NCBI GenBank assembly: GCA_030017355.1
Contig: JASEIR010000010.1
Coordinates: 14,948 to 30,636 of the forward strand
DNA from: Actinomycetota bacterium
GTDB taxonomy: Bacteria; Actinomycetota; Aquicultoria; Aquicultorales; Aquicultoraceae
DNA length: 15,689 nt
Direction: 5' to 3'
A model generated the notes under the pieces. It was not told the origin of the DNA and made no database searches. It was given only the letters and a program-made list of their open reading frames with translations. Positions 1-6,831 of this stretch are shown here, piece by piece; within the stretch, counting starts at the first letter, position 1; every line of letters begins with the position of its first letter. The position numbers and the translations under genes are program-made.

Positions 1-1177
1 CTGAGCCCTCGATTGGAATTGGGCGGCGCCTACCTGATTCATCTGGTTCTCCAAGTTCCATCTTGATGCATTTAAGGCCCTTTACCCAGCCATCTTCACC
101 AATAACCTCGACTGGATTTGTAAGAAGTCTAAAGTCAATTCCTTCTTCTTGTGCATGATGGACCTCTTCTTTCCTTGCCGGAAGCTCTTCCATTGAGCGA
201 CGATATACCAGATAGACTTGCTCGGCACCAAGACGAAGTGCGGTTCTTGCAGCATCCATTGCAACATTTCCGCCTCCAACTACCGCCACATGCGCACCCC
301 TCTTAATTGGCGTATCATACTCAGGGAATAGATATGCTTTCATAAGGTTTACTCTTGTTAAGAATTCATTTGCCGAGTAAACGCCATTTAGGTTCTCGCC
401 CTCTATTCCCATAAACATCGGCAGCCCTGCCCCAGAGCCGATAAAGACAGCATCAAAACCGCTTGCTAAAAGTTCGTCTACTGTGTGGAGTTTTCCGATA
501 ACCGAGTTAACCTTGATTTTTACACCAAGTGCTTTTATACCATCAACCTCTGCCTGGACAATTGCCTTTGGCAATCTAAACTCCGGTATGCCATAGACAA
601 GAACACCGCCTGCTTTATGGAGCGCCTCAAAAATTGTCACATCGTGGCCAAGTTTGGCTAAATCTGACGCGACTGTAAGACCAGCAGGGCCAGAGCCTAT
701 AACTGCAACTTTAAAGCCAGTTGGCTCTGGCTTTTCAACCACTTGGCCACCGCCATGCATCCTCTCATAATCAGCTACAAAGCGCTCAAGCCTGCCTATA
801 GCCACAGGCTCATTTTTCTTGCCAAGAGTGCAAACTGCCTCACACTGAGTCTCTTGTGGACAAACTCTCCCGCAAATTGCCGGAAGACTGTTTTTCTGCT
901 TAATTGTAGCAGCCGCACCCAAGAAATCTCCGTCTCTTATCTGCTTTATGAATTCGGGGATGGGAACCTCGACTGGGCACCCCGCAACACAGTTTCTCTT
1001 AGAGCAGAACATGCAGCGATTTGCTTCGCGAAGTGCCTGATCAACTGTGTAACCAAGTGCTACCTCATCAAAATTCTTGCTCCTCTCAATGGGATCTTGC
1101 TCGGGGATCGGAGTTCGGGTTTTTCTTATCTCTTTTAATTCCTCTTTCGAGTATTCATGTATCTTTACCTCTGCCAT
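1..1177 (-). CDS. nfnB: NADPH-dependent NfnB / glutamate-synthase-small-subunit-like flavoprotein (partial, 3' end missing)
   Basis: This is the large subunit of an NfnAB-type NADH-dependent reduced ferredoxin:NADP+ oxidoreductase, a cytoplasmic electron-bifurcating flavoprotein. 392 residues are visible and the C-terminus lies beyond the left edge; characterised NfnB proteins are about 470 residues. The N-terminal domain carries two four-cysteine sets for [4Fe-4S] clusters: C55, C58, C63, C67 and C102, C106, C112, C116. An FAD-binding GSGPAG loop follows at 161-166, and a second Rossmann loop GGGNVAMDAA at 301-310 with the downstream VYRRS typical of NADP(H) binding. The ATG at 1177 has an AAGGAGAGG ribosome site four bases upstream. 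It begins 11 bp after the nfnA stop, so the two are co-transcribed. The same fold occurs in the GltD subunit of glutamate synthase and in sulfide dehydrogenase; the adjacent NfnA-type partner makes Nfn the better call. Confidence 0.88.
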   Translation of the reverse strand, partial: MAEVKIHEYSKEELKEIRKTRTPIPEQDPIERSKNFDEVALGYTVDQALREANRCMFCSKRNCVAGCPVEVPIPEFIKQIRDGDFLGAAATIKQKNSLPAICGRVCPQETQCEAVCTLGKKNEPVAIGRLERFVADYERMHGGGQVVEKPEPTGFKVAVIGSGPAGLTVASDLAKLGHDVTIFEALHKAGGVLVYGIPEFRLPKAIVQAEVDGIKALGVKIKVNSVIGKLHTVDELLASGFDAVFIGSGAGLPMFMGIEGENLNGVYSANEFLTRVNLMKAYLFPEYDTPIKRGAHVAVVGGGNVAMDAARTALRLGAEQVYLVYRRSMEELPARKEEVHHAQEEGIDFRLLTNPVEVIGEDGWVKGLKCIKMELGEPDESGRRRPIPIEGS

Positions 1178-1188
1178 CTGACCTCTCC

Positions 1189-2046
1189 TTACCTTGATCC
1201 GACCGCACTTGCATCTTCAGCGCAGCTACACAAATACCTTTCCATGGCTGCTTTTTCTTCAGGTAGGTAAGTGCGCTGCCTTGACATTAAAAGCTCCCAG
1301 TCAACTAGATGGCCATCAAAATCCGGGCCATCGGTGCAACCAAACATGGTTTTACCACCAACCGACACACGACAGGCACCACACATGCCTGTCCCGTCGA
1401 CCATGATCGGATTCAAGCTGACAAGTGTCTTAACATTATAGGGTTTTGTTGTTAATGAAACAAACTTCATCATGATAGCTGGGCCAACAGCCATGACTAG
1501 GTCTGCACCGTTTGCCTCAATATCTGCCTTGAGAACATCTGTAACCAGGCCTTTTACTCCCTTGCTTCCATCGTCGGTGCTGACGAGAACCTGATCGCTA
1601 AACTCACCAAGTTCCTTTTCGTAGATTAAAAGGTCTGCTGTTCTTGCACCGATAATTGAGATTACGGTATTGCCGGCTTGCTTCATTGCCCGTGCAATTG
1701 GGTAAAGTGGTGCGGCTCCAAAGCCACCGCCAACTAGAATAACTCGCCCGTAGTTTTCAATAGGCGTCTTGTGGCCCATTGGTCCGGCAATGTCGCTAAT
1801 CTCATCCCCGACATTAAGTTTTGAAAGTTTGGTAGAAGTCACGCCAACCGTCATTACGATGAGGCTAATTGTCCCCTTTTCTGGGTTTATATCAGCTAGC
1901 GAAAGTGGTATGCGCTCGCCAATCTCATCGACGCGGATAATTACAAACTGCCCTGCTTGGGCTTTCTTTGCAATCTCGGGCGCATCAACTACGAAGAAAA
2001 ATAGATCTGAGCGGAACGTTTTCTTCTCAAGTATCCTATTAGCCAA
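1189..2046 (-). CDS. nfnA: NfnA-type FAD/[2Fe-2S] subunit (sulfide/dihydroorotate dehydrogenase-like)
   Basis: This is the small subunit partner of NfnB: a 285-residue ferredoxin-NADP reductase/PyrK-like protein that binds FAD and a [2Fe-2S] cluster and handles NAD(H). The flavin-contact motif RIPLS sits at 45-49 and the nucleotide-binding GGGFGAAPL run at about 106-114. The cluster loop has C222, C225 and C237, preceded by D217 where PyrK-type proteins have a cysteine. An Asp plus three Cys ligand set is the known hallmark of NfnA and argues against PyrK. A CSC pair lies close to the C-terminus. The start is TTG at 2046; the sequence before it has AGAGGAGAGGAG ending about six bases upstream, and the protein starts in the usual place for the family. 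It is the first gene of the nfnAB operon behind the promoter at 2127-2155. Confidence 0.86.
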   Translation of the reverse strand: MANRILEKKTFRSDLFFFVVDAPEIAKKAQAGQFVIIRVDEIGERIPLSLADINPEKGTISLIVMTVGVTSTKLSKLNVGDEISDIAGPMGHKTPIENYGRVILVGGGFGAAPLYPIARAMKQAGNTVISIIGARTADLLIYEKELGEFSDQVLVSTDDGSKGVKGLVTDVLKADIEANGADLVMAVGPAIMMKFVSLTTKPYNVKTLVSLNPIMVDGTGMCGACRVSVGGKTMFGCTDGPDFDGHLVDWELLMSRQRTYLPEEKAAMERYLCSCAEDASAVGSR

Positions 2047-2126
2047 CTTGCACTCCTCTCCTCTAATAGTTTGCTTTGCAATTCCACGTATTCAGTTCCG
2101 TAATTCTTATATAAAAAGCAAATTCC

Positions 2127-2155
2127 ATCGTAATTACGAAATGCCGAAATGTCAA
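2127..2155 (-). promoter_or_regulatory. Putative sigma70-type promoter of nfnAB
   Basis: Reading on the minus strand, a perfect TTGACA (2155-2150) is followed by a 17-base spacer and TACGAT (2132-2127, 4 of 6 consensus). It lies about 80 bp upstream of the nfnA TTG start. A perfect 10-bp palindrome CGTAATTACG (2129-2138) overlaps the -10 box and could be a regulator site. Assigned by inspection only. Confidence 0.5.
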
Positions 2156-2297
2156 GGCTTCTTCAATGCACAAGCCATATCAGTATAACTTAAAGAGGTG
2201 TGATGAGTTGTAAGCCCTAGACTATTAATTTCACTCTTTTGACTAGTATAAACCTGGCGGCTACAATATCTACAACAAATAGCTTATTAAAGCAGCA

Positions 2298-3290
2298 CTA
2301 ATTTGTCGAGGAATACACTACCGCGTCAAGCTCTTCTGGGCCTTGAACTTCCCATTTGCCGCATCTTCCACCCCAACAGGCAAGTGTCTTGCCCTCAACT
2401 TGTATTTTTACAACCTCGCAATTGTTTTCACAACCCTTGCAATAAAAACTCCTTGTTTGATAATCAATAGAGGAAACTTCAAAACCTTTAAAGTTGGTCT
2501 TTCGATTTTTTATTGCTGTTCGCGCAAGAAGGGCTGCTCCAATTGCACCCATCACATGGTGGTGCTCTGGAATAATAATTTTCATCTTGAGTGCTTCCTC
2601 GAAAGCCTTTTTCATGCCAGCATTTGCAGCAACCCCGCCCTGAAATACAATAGGTGGTGCAAGCTCCTTGCCTTTTGCAAGGTTGTTAAGGTAGTTTCTT
2701 ACAAGCGCCTGGCAAAGACCGTAAATTATATCTTCCATGCGGTATCCCATTTGCTGTTTGTGAATCATATCCGATTCGGCAAAAACCGAGCAGCGTCCTG
2801 CAATCTGGCATGCAACTTTTGAGCGAAGCGCATAATGCCCAAATTCCTCAATAGGAATTCCCAGTCTTGCTGCTTGGTGATCAAGAAAAGAGCCTGTTCC
2901 AGCAGCGCAAACTGTGTTCATGGCAAAATCAACAACAATGCCTTCGCGTAGCAGGATTATTTTCGAGTCTTGGCCGCCAATTTCAATGACAGTTCTTACC
3001 TGCGGCACAATATGGGATGCTGCAACAGCGTGCGCTGTAATCTCGTTTTTTATAATATCTGCACCAACCATGACTCCGCTTAAATATCTGGCACTGCCAG
3101 TAGTCCCAACACCTGCTATCTCTATATCGTTGGGAAGATTTTGTCTTAGCTCATCCATTCCCTGCCGAACTGCGTTTATGGGCTGACCTTGAGTCCTTCT
3201 GTATATTAAATTTATCACGTCTCCTTTTTCATCTATTACAACTAGATTTGTGCTAACCGAACCAACATCAATACCCAAATAACCCCTCAT
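2298..3290 (-). CDS. BadF/BadG/BcrA/HgdC-type ATPase (acyl-CoA dehydratase activase-like) with extra C-terminal Cys domain
   Basis: This is an ASKHA-fold ATPase of the 2-hydroxyglutaryl-CoA dehydratase activator family. Family members form homodimers bridged by one [4Fe-4S] cluster and use ATP hydrolysis to inject low-potential electrons into a partner iron-sulfur protein. Seen here: phosphate-1 loop GIDVGSVSTN (6-15), phosphate-2 loop IEIGGQDSK (102-110), and the two cluster cysteines in NTVCAAGTGS (C128) and GRCSVFAESD (C167), close to the spacing in HgdC. At 330 residues it is about 70 longer than HgdC. The extra C-terminal part holds C284, C287, C291, C305 and C310, a likely metal-binding ribbon, which resembles the linker found in large fused activase proteins. 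ATG overlaps the upstream gene's stop by 4 bp (ATGA), with AAGGGGG as ribosome site. Its partners are probably the two upstream DUF2229-type proteins; the substrate is unknown. Confidence 0.85.
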   Translation of the reverse strand: MRGYLGIDVGSVSTNLVVIDEKGDVINLIYRRTQGQPINAVRQGMDELRQNLPNDIEIAGVGTTGSARYLSGVMVGADIIKNEITAHAVAASHIVPQVRTVIEIGGQDSKIILLREGIVVDFAMNTVCAAGTGSFLDHQAARLGIPIEEFGHYALRSKVACQIAGRCSVFAESDMIHKQQMGYRMEDIIYGLCQALVRNYLNNLAKGKELAPPIVFQGGVAANAGMKKAFEEALKMKIIIPEHHHVMGAIGAALLARTAIKNRKTNFKGFEVSSIDYQTRSFYCKGCENNCEVVKIQVEGKTLACWGGRCGKWEVQGPEELDAVVYSSTN

Positions 3291-4453
3291 GCCAGCCCCC
3301 TTTCGGAATTACTTAAAGTCACATCAACTCCAAAGCGTGGATTAACCAGGACATCATGCTCTTTGTGCAGCTTACTCTTTTGTTTCCTTCTGCTTGCTAG
3401 AAGATCAATGAAAGCTTCAAGCCTAGTTATTAACCCGGCTCGCCCCGTCTGCTCATCGATTACAAAAGAAATTACTGGTATATCGTAGTCACGGCTTACT
3501 TTTGGAAGTATTGACTTAGCAATTGTATCCGGCATGCATGTAAATGGGAACAGGTGGATCACGCCGTCAAACCCCTCTTTAGCATAGATTACTGTGTGAC
3601 CCACGCTCGGTAGGCCCTCACCCCCAACAAAATGGTTGAGGTAAGGTCTTGCAGCTTGAGCAACCTCTTGGTCGCTTATACCCATGATTAAATTTTTAGA
3701 CGATGGACTTATCCAATCGCTAAGATAAACCGACCTTTCTAATGAAATACCCATGTTCCCTAGATACTCCTCGATGCCGAAGTTTGCAAATGGCTCAAGA
3801 AGTAGGTAAAATTCACCGATGATGCCAACCTTTAAGCATGGCCTTCCAAGGTCCTTTTCAACACCTTCAAGGATTGAAAAGGCCTCCTCTCGAGCCTCAG
3901 TTATTTCTTCATCTGTTATTGCAGGTTTTATTATTTCAAGTGCTTTTTTATATGCTTTTGTCATATCGCCGCGTTTAACTTCATACGCTCGATATTTAAG
4001 AACATATTTTTCAAGCTCATCTATAGCTCTAGCTTTCCGAAAACCAGTCTTAATTATGCGCCATATCTGACGAATTGATTTACCAGGGGCAAGCAGCCTT
4101 AGGGTATCAATAAAAAGCTTCCAACCCATAGCTGGCGGCTCAAGAATAATCATATCAAAGTCGTAGCCTGCCTCTTTTAGAATGCACTTTTGGACTTCCG
4201 CGTAATATCCAAATCGGCAGGGACCAACCCCTCCAGCCATAAGAAGCGTATCAGCCCCAGCCTCAAGTGCTTCTATAAAATTTCCAAGTGTAATTTTTAA
4301 TGGAAGACACGCAAATTCTGGTGAATAGCGAAGCCCTAGCTGAAGCGTTCTCTCGCTTGTACGCGGGGGAATAATATATTCCAAGCCCGTTCTATCAAAA
4401 AGATCGGAAAGCACTAAATCAATCGTGCCCATATGAGGGAAGGTTACCTTCAT
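3287..4453 (-). CDS. DUF2229/HgdB-like protein, second subunit (acyl-CoA dehydratase activase-related)
   Basis: This is a 388-residue cytoplasmic protein of the DUF2229, 2-hydroxyglutaryl-CoA-dehydratase-related family, probably an iron-sulfur subunit that accepts electrons from the adjacent ATPase. Cysteines sit in family-type positions: EFACLPLK (C49), GGVGPCRFGYY (C79), VQKC (C90), GRPC mid-protein and FPFTCMPD near the C-terminus. The C-terminal VIDEQTGRAGLITRLEAF motif is shared with the product of the preceding gene, so the two are paralogous. An ATG five codons upstream (4468) is possible, but ATG 4453 is preferred: GGAGG lies eight bases before it, it forms a TAATG stop/start overlap with the upstream gene, and the product then begins MKVTFPHMG, the usual family start. 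The gene ends in a 4-bp overlap with the ATPase gene. Physiological function is not known. Confidence 0.78.
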   Translation of the reverse strand: MKVTFPHMGTIDLVLSDLFDRTGLEYIIPPRTSERTLQLGLRYSPEFACLPLKITLGNFIEALEAGADTLLMAGGVGPCRFGYYAEVQKCILKEAGYDFDMIILEPPAMGWKLFIDTLRLLAPGKSIRQIWRIIKTGFRKARAIDELEKYVLKYRAYEVKRGDMTKAYKKALEIIKPAITDEEITEAREEAFSILEGVEKDLGRPCLKVGIIGEFYLLLEPFANFGIEEYLGNMGISLERSVYLSDWISPSSKNLIMGISDQEVAQAARPYLNHFVGGEGLPSVGHTVIYAKEGFDGVIHLFPFTCMPDTIAKSILPKVSRDYDIPVISFVIDEQTGRAGLITRLEAFIDLLASRRKQKSKLHKEHDVLVNPRFGVDVTLSNSERGLA

Positions 4454-5409
4454 TACACCGCCCTCCATCTAAGCATATCTATGAAAGCCTCTACGCGGGT
4501 AATCATTCCCGCCTCGCCGCTATGCTCATCGATAACAAGCGACATGAGCGGTACACTTTTTCGCTTTTTTGCCTCTGACTCAAGCAAAACCTGAATTAAC
4601 GAGTCCTGTCCGCAGGCAAAAGAGAGGATGTAGATTATACCATCCACAGATTTATTCCTCATCCAATGAAACGCTGCACCAACAACTTCCCTTTCATACG
4701 ACCAGAAAAGCCTTTTAGGAAGGCGGTTTGCCTCATGTTCAAGTATCTTTGGTGGAATCATCTCCTCTGTTGCTACCGAAACGCCCCATTTTTTAAGCTT
4801 TTTAATAAGGTTAAGATTAATGTAAGGATCATGAACGTTATATGGATGGCCTGCCAAGCCTATCTTAAGATCGCCGTTATTTGTGCTAACCTGCTCATCA
4901 GCAATGGCTTCGATTGGAGTTGCACCTGCTAACAGCTTTTTTTGGTAAGCTTTCTGGGCAGACACCCCAGCCATCCATGCCCGCCAGATCCTGAACTTAC
5001 TCTTGGTAAACTGCTTCCCGAAATCAAATATTGACTCGTAAAAGCGCTTACGACCAAGCCGCGAGTTAAAAACTGGATCAAGTATTTTTGGAAGCTGCGT
5101 ATCAAGCGACCTTGCTAAATCCGGCAATCCTAAAAACTTGGGACAAGTGTAAGTGCCCCTCTCAACGCTTACAACCCGAGGCACGAAGATTGCATCTACT
5201 CTGTCCTTTAAATCAACCAGGTGGCCAAAGAATATCTTTACCGGTAAACAAAGCTCGTTTTCAGCAAGTGAGGTACCCGAATTTACGATTTTCTTAGTGG
5301 TTGGGTTAGAGACAACTATATCAACCCCTAGCTCTTTAAGAAAAGTCTCCCATAAGGGGTAATATTTATAGAAAAGCAGTGCTTGCGGAATACCAACAGT
5401 TGCATTCAC
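4453..5409 (-). CDS. DUF2229/HgdB-like protein, first subunit
   Basis: This 318-residue protein is the first gene of the three-gene operon. It matches the DUF2229 family seen as part of large fused acyl-CoA dehydratase activases. The N-terminus VGIPQALLFYKYYPLWETF is family-typical; cysteines lie in ENELCLPVK (C54), TYTCPKFLGLPD (C89) and LSFACGQDS (C266); the C-terminal VIDEHSGEAGMITRVEAF motif repeats that of the next gene. Such cysteines suggest a bound iron-sulfur cluster, possibly of the double-cubane type known from DCCP proteins, but that is inference. The start is GTG at 5409. The nearest purine-rich sequence, GGGGGTG, is ten bases upstream, so the ribosome site is weak, though no better start keeps the conserved N-terminus. 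Its stop overlaps the next gene's ATG. Confidence 0.78.
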   Translation of the reverse strand: MNATVGIPQALLFYKYYPLWETFLKELGVDIVVSNPTTKKIVNSGTSLAENELCLPVKIFFGHLVDLKDRVDAIFVPRVVSVERGTYTCPKFLGLPDLARSLDTQLPKILDPVFNSRLGRKRFYESIFDFGKQFTKSKFRIWRAWMAGVSAQKAYQKKLLAGATPIEAIADEQVSTNNGDLKIGLAGHPYNVHDPYINLNLIKKLKKWGVSVATEEMIPPKILEHEANRLPKRLFWSYEREVVGAAFHWMRNKSVDGIIYILSFACGQDSLIQVLLESEAKKRKSVPLMSLVIDEHSGEAGMITRVEAFIDMLRWRAV

Positions 5410-5436
5410 GTAGTGAATACACCCCCGTACCTCAGC

Positions 5437-5476
5437 TAATATATAATCCTGCTTCGTAATATATAGTCCTGCTTCG
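5437..5476. repeat. 20-bp tandem repeat, two copies
   Basis: Two adjacent 20-bp units (5437-5456 and 5457-5476) differ at a single base (TAATATATAATCCTGCTTCG and TAATATATAGTCCTGCTTCG). They lie between the putative promoter and the first gene of the DUF2229/ATPase operon, so they would be in the 5' leader or form a regulatory site. Read on the minus strand each unit ends in TATATATTA. Confidence 0.75.
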
Positions 5477-5497
5477 CCACCGATTACATAGTCAGCT

Positions 5498-5526
5498 ATT
5501 ATTTAGATTATCATTTATATAAGCAA
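5498..5526 (-). promoter_or_regulatory. Possible promoter of the DUF2229/ATPase operon
   Basis: On the minus strand, TTGCTT (5526-5521) is followed by 17 bases and AATAAT (5503-5498, 5 of 6 consensus). It is about 90 bp upstream of the GTG start, with the tandem repeat in between. The match is moderate and this AT-rich stretch offers other possible -10 boxes. Confidence 0.35.
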
Positions 5527-5549
5527 ACGCCTATAGGGTTATTCCAGTG

Positions 5550-5573
5550 AAAATACCCGCATATGCGTATTTT
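5550..5573. repeat. Imperfect inverted repeat centred on CGCATATGCG
   Basis: A perfect 10-bp palindrome CGCATATGCG (5558-5567) is flanked by AAATA on the left and TATTT on the right, with two unpaired C bases on the left side. It lies just upstream of the putative -35 box of the DUF2229/ATPase operon, where an activator or repressor could bind. No specific regulator is recognised. Confidence 0.45.
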
Positions 5574-5670
5574 AAACATTATTTGCTGTTATTGATAGAG
5601 GTGTAAAGGCATGACAAGCAAACGATTAGGGTTTTTATAAGCCATTATTGCATTATTGTATGTAAAAGAT

Positions 5671-5705
5671 AAAAAGAGGACTTCTAAAACATTTTTAGAA
5701 GTCCT
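5671..5705 (-). terminator. Rho-independent terminator of the 5859-6359 gene
   Basis: A perfect 13-bp stem (AGGACTTCTAAAA at 5677-5689 with its complement at 5693-5705) has a three-base loop. On the minus strand it is followed by CTTTTTATC, a good U-tract; on the plus strand the following TTTAAC is weaker. It ends transcription coming from the minus-strand gene at 5859-6359, leaving a 3' untranslated stretch of about 150 nt that holds two further hairpins. Confidence 0.8.
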
Positions 5706-5731
5706 TTAACACTTGAATTACTTGCAAGTGC

Positions 5732-5747
5732 AAGGCTGTGCAGCCTT
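5732..5747. repeat. Short hairpin AAGGCTG-TG-CAGCCTT
   Basis: This is a 7-bp inverted repeat with a two-base centre, directly beside the 10-bp palindrome ACTTGCAAGT at 5720-5729. Both lie in the 3' untranslated region between the minus-strand gene ending at 5859 and its terminator. Confidence 0.5.
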
Positions 5748-5777
5748 AACATGTTTATGCAGATGGATAAAAGATGA

Positions 5778-5820
5778 AGCACCAGGCCAACAAGACGGTA
5801 CAGAAGCCTGGCACTTTTTT
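5778..5820. repeat. Inverted repeat CCAGGC/GCCTGG with adjacent T-run
   Basis: Arms AGCACCAGGC (5778-5787) and GCCTGGCACT (5806-5815) enclose an 18-base loop. On the minus-strand RNA all ten positions pair if two G-U wobbles are allowed. On the plus strand only the six-base core plus the outer two positions pair, but six Ts follow (5815-5820), so it could act as a weak plus-strand terminator. It may also be a dispersed REP-like element. Confidence 0.45.
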
Positions 5821-5858
5821 AATTACTCAGAATTTAGATTTTCATTGTTTAAATATCG

Positions 5859-6359
5859 CTAGCATGATCTTTTCCGGCGCGCCAATAAGACACCCATCCC
5901 AACTAATATGGCAACTAAAACGACTACTAGAGGTACGAGGCTTTTGGTAAAGACTGAATCCACTTGAATGCTACTACCGCCGACTCCGCCAACTAATGGA
6001 TTATTATCGAAGCTGGAGCCAAGTTTCGCTGCCTCTGTAGCGATAATAGTTAAAGCCTCTGCAGCAGGGTAGACCTTTTTCTGTTCTATGTCTATTGATT
6101 TAAGACTGTAATCCTTGGCTGAGGCGATAACATTGTTAACGTGAAGGCCATAAACCTGGTAGGGCTGACCTAATCTTGCCGGTGCCCTAGATGGGTCCTT
6201 AACTCCCCAAAAATCAGGTTTTTCCTTTACATGGCCCTTTATATAGAGCATGTTTTCTTTCATAACACGGTCAACTTCTGCTGGAACAGCAGCAAATGAA
6301 ATGCTATTAGGTAGCAATAAAAAAGCTATTAAACTATAGAGTAATATTCTTTTTATCAT
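5859..6359 (-). CDS. Hypothetical secreted protein with C-terminal membrane anchor
   Basis: This 166-residue protein belongs to no family I recognise. It has a clear signal peptide: a KR start, a hydrophobic core through about residue 16 and a likely cleavage after SFA near 23. A soluble middle contains GQPYQVYGLHVNNVI and a predicted helix near EALTIIATEAAKL, then a Gly/Ser-rich linker (VGGVGGSS). A single membrane segment at about 138-160 ends in ARRKRSC, so the protein would face outside and be held by its tail. No LPXTG sortase motif is seen. ATG 6359 is supported by AAGGAG six bases upstream. It stands alone on the minus strand behind a gene-poor region and is followed by the terminator at 5671-5705. 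Confidence 0.7.
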   Translation of the reverse strand: MIKRILLYSLIAFLLLPNSISFAAVPAEVDRVMKENMLYIKGHVKEKPDFWGVKDPSRAPARLGQPYQVYGLHVNNVIASAKDYSLKSIDIEQKKVYPAAEALTIIATEAAKLGSSFDNNPLVGGVGGSSIQVDSVFTKSLVPLVVVLVAILVGMGVLLARRKRSC

Positions 6360-6484
6360 TGCTTACTCCTTTTTAACTACAGAAACCAAATTGTATGCGA
6401 CCACTTGTGTTCAGAATTTTCTAAAGGATGGTAAAGGTTGCTTGCCTTTAGATAGGCCTGTGGTCATTTGCTATTTGTGCGGCG

Positions 6485-6646
6485 TCAAAACGGTTGTTTA
6501 CTTGATAGCTTTCGGTGTATATTTTTGCGGTGGTTATTAATCGTAGAGGTGCTTAAATTTAGCCTGTGGGCGATCTCTTTGTTGGTTAATCCTTGATTAA
6601 TTAATCTTAAGACCTGTTTTTGCCGACCAGTTAGCGAATTGACCAC
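6485..6646 (-). pseudogene. Orphan LuxR-type HTH fragment (C-terminal domain only)
   Basis: A 53-codon minus-strand frame from GTG 6646 to TGA 6485 encodes an almost complete LuxR/NarL DNA-binding helix-turn-helix. It shows LTGRQKQVLRLINQGLTNKE, then IAHRLNLSTSTINNHRKNIH and RKL, matching the family pattern from LTxRE to the recognition helix. There is no receiver, PAS or other sensor domain. The frame is closed by TAA at 6662-6664, only five codons above the GTG, and the best ribosome site (AAAGG) is twelve bases away. The simplest reading is the 3' remnant of a decayed response regulator or PAS-LuxR protein; a functional stand-alone HTH like GerE is possible but less likely given the poor start. 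The remainder of 6360-6831 shows no other gene. Confidence 0.7.
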
Positions 6647-6831
6647 GGCTTTGCAAATCCTTTATTTTAAAGCAAAAATGCTTCTTCTATATATATTAAT
6701 CATATATTAACCAACACCCTATCATGTGATTTCTAAATATGCAAGGTCTTAGAAACAAATCCATTTTGCCTTAGCAAATAAAGATTCTTTACAATCCACT
6801 CTAGACGCTGACCTGCGGTCTACTTTTGCTG

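Noticed and set aside
743..1138. Long open frame on the plus strand opposite nfnB
   Set aside because: It mirrors the nfnB coding sequence, has no recognisable domain or ribosome site, and nfnB is unambiguous from its cysteine and nucleotide-binding motifs.
1..2046. The flavoprotein pair as glutamate synthase or dihydroorotate dehydrogenase electron-transfer subunits
   Set aside because: There is no glutamate synthase large subunit or pyrD beside them, and the cluster loop of the small subunit has Asp in place of the first cysteine, as in NfnA rather than PyrK.
4454..4468. ATG 4468 as start of the second DUF2229 gene
   Set aside because: The GGAGG that would serve ATG 4453 lies within this extension, and the family normally begins at the MKVTFPHMG position.
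5610..5639. Tiny nine-codon plus-strand ORF (MTSKRLGFL) upstream of the hairpin at 5677, as a leader peptide with attenuator
   Set aside because: There is no plus-strand gene downstream to attenuate, no run of regulatory codons, and the hairpin's U-tract is better on the minus strand.
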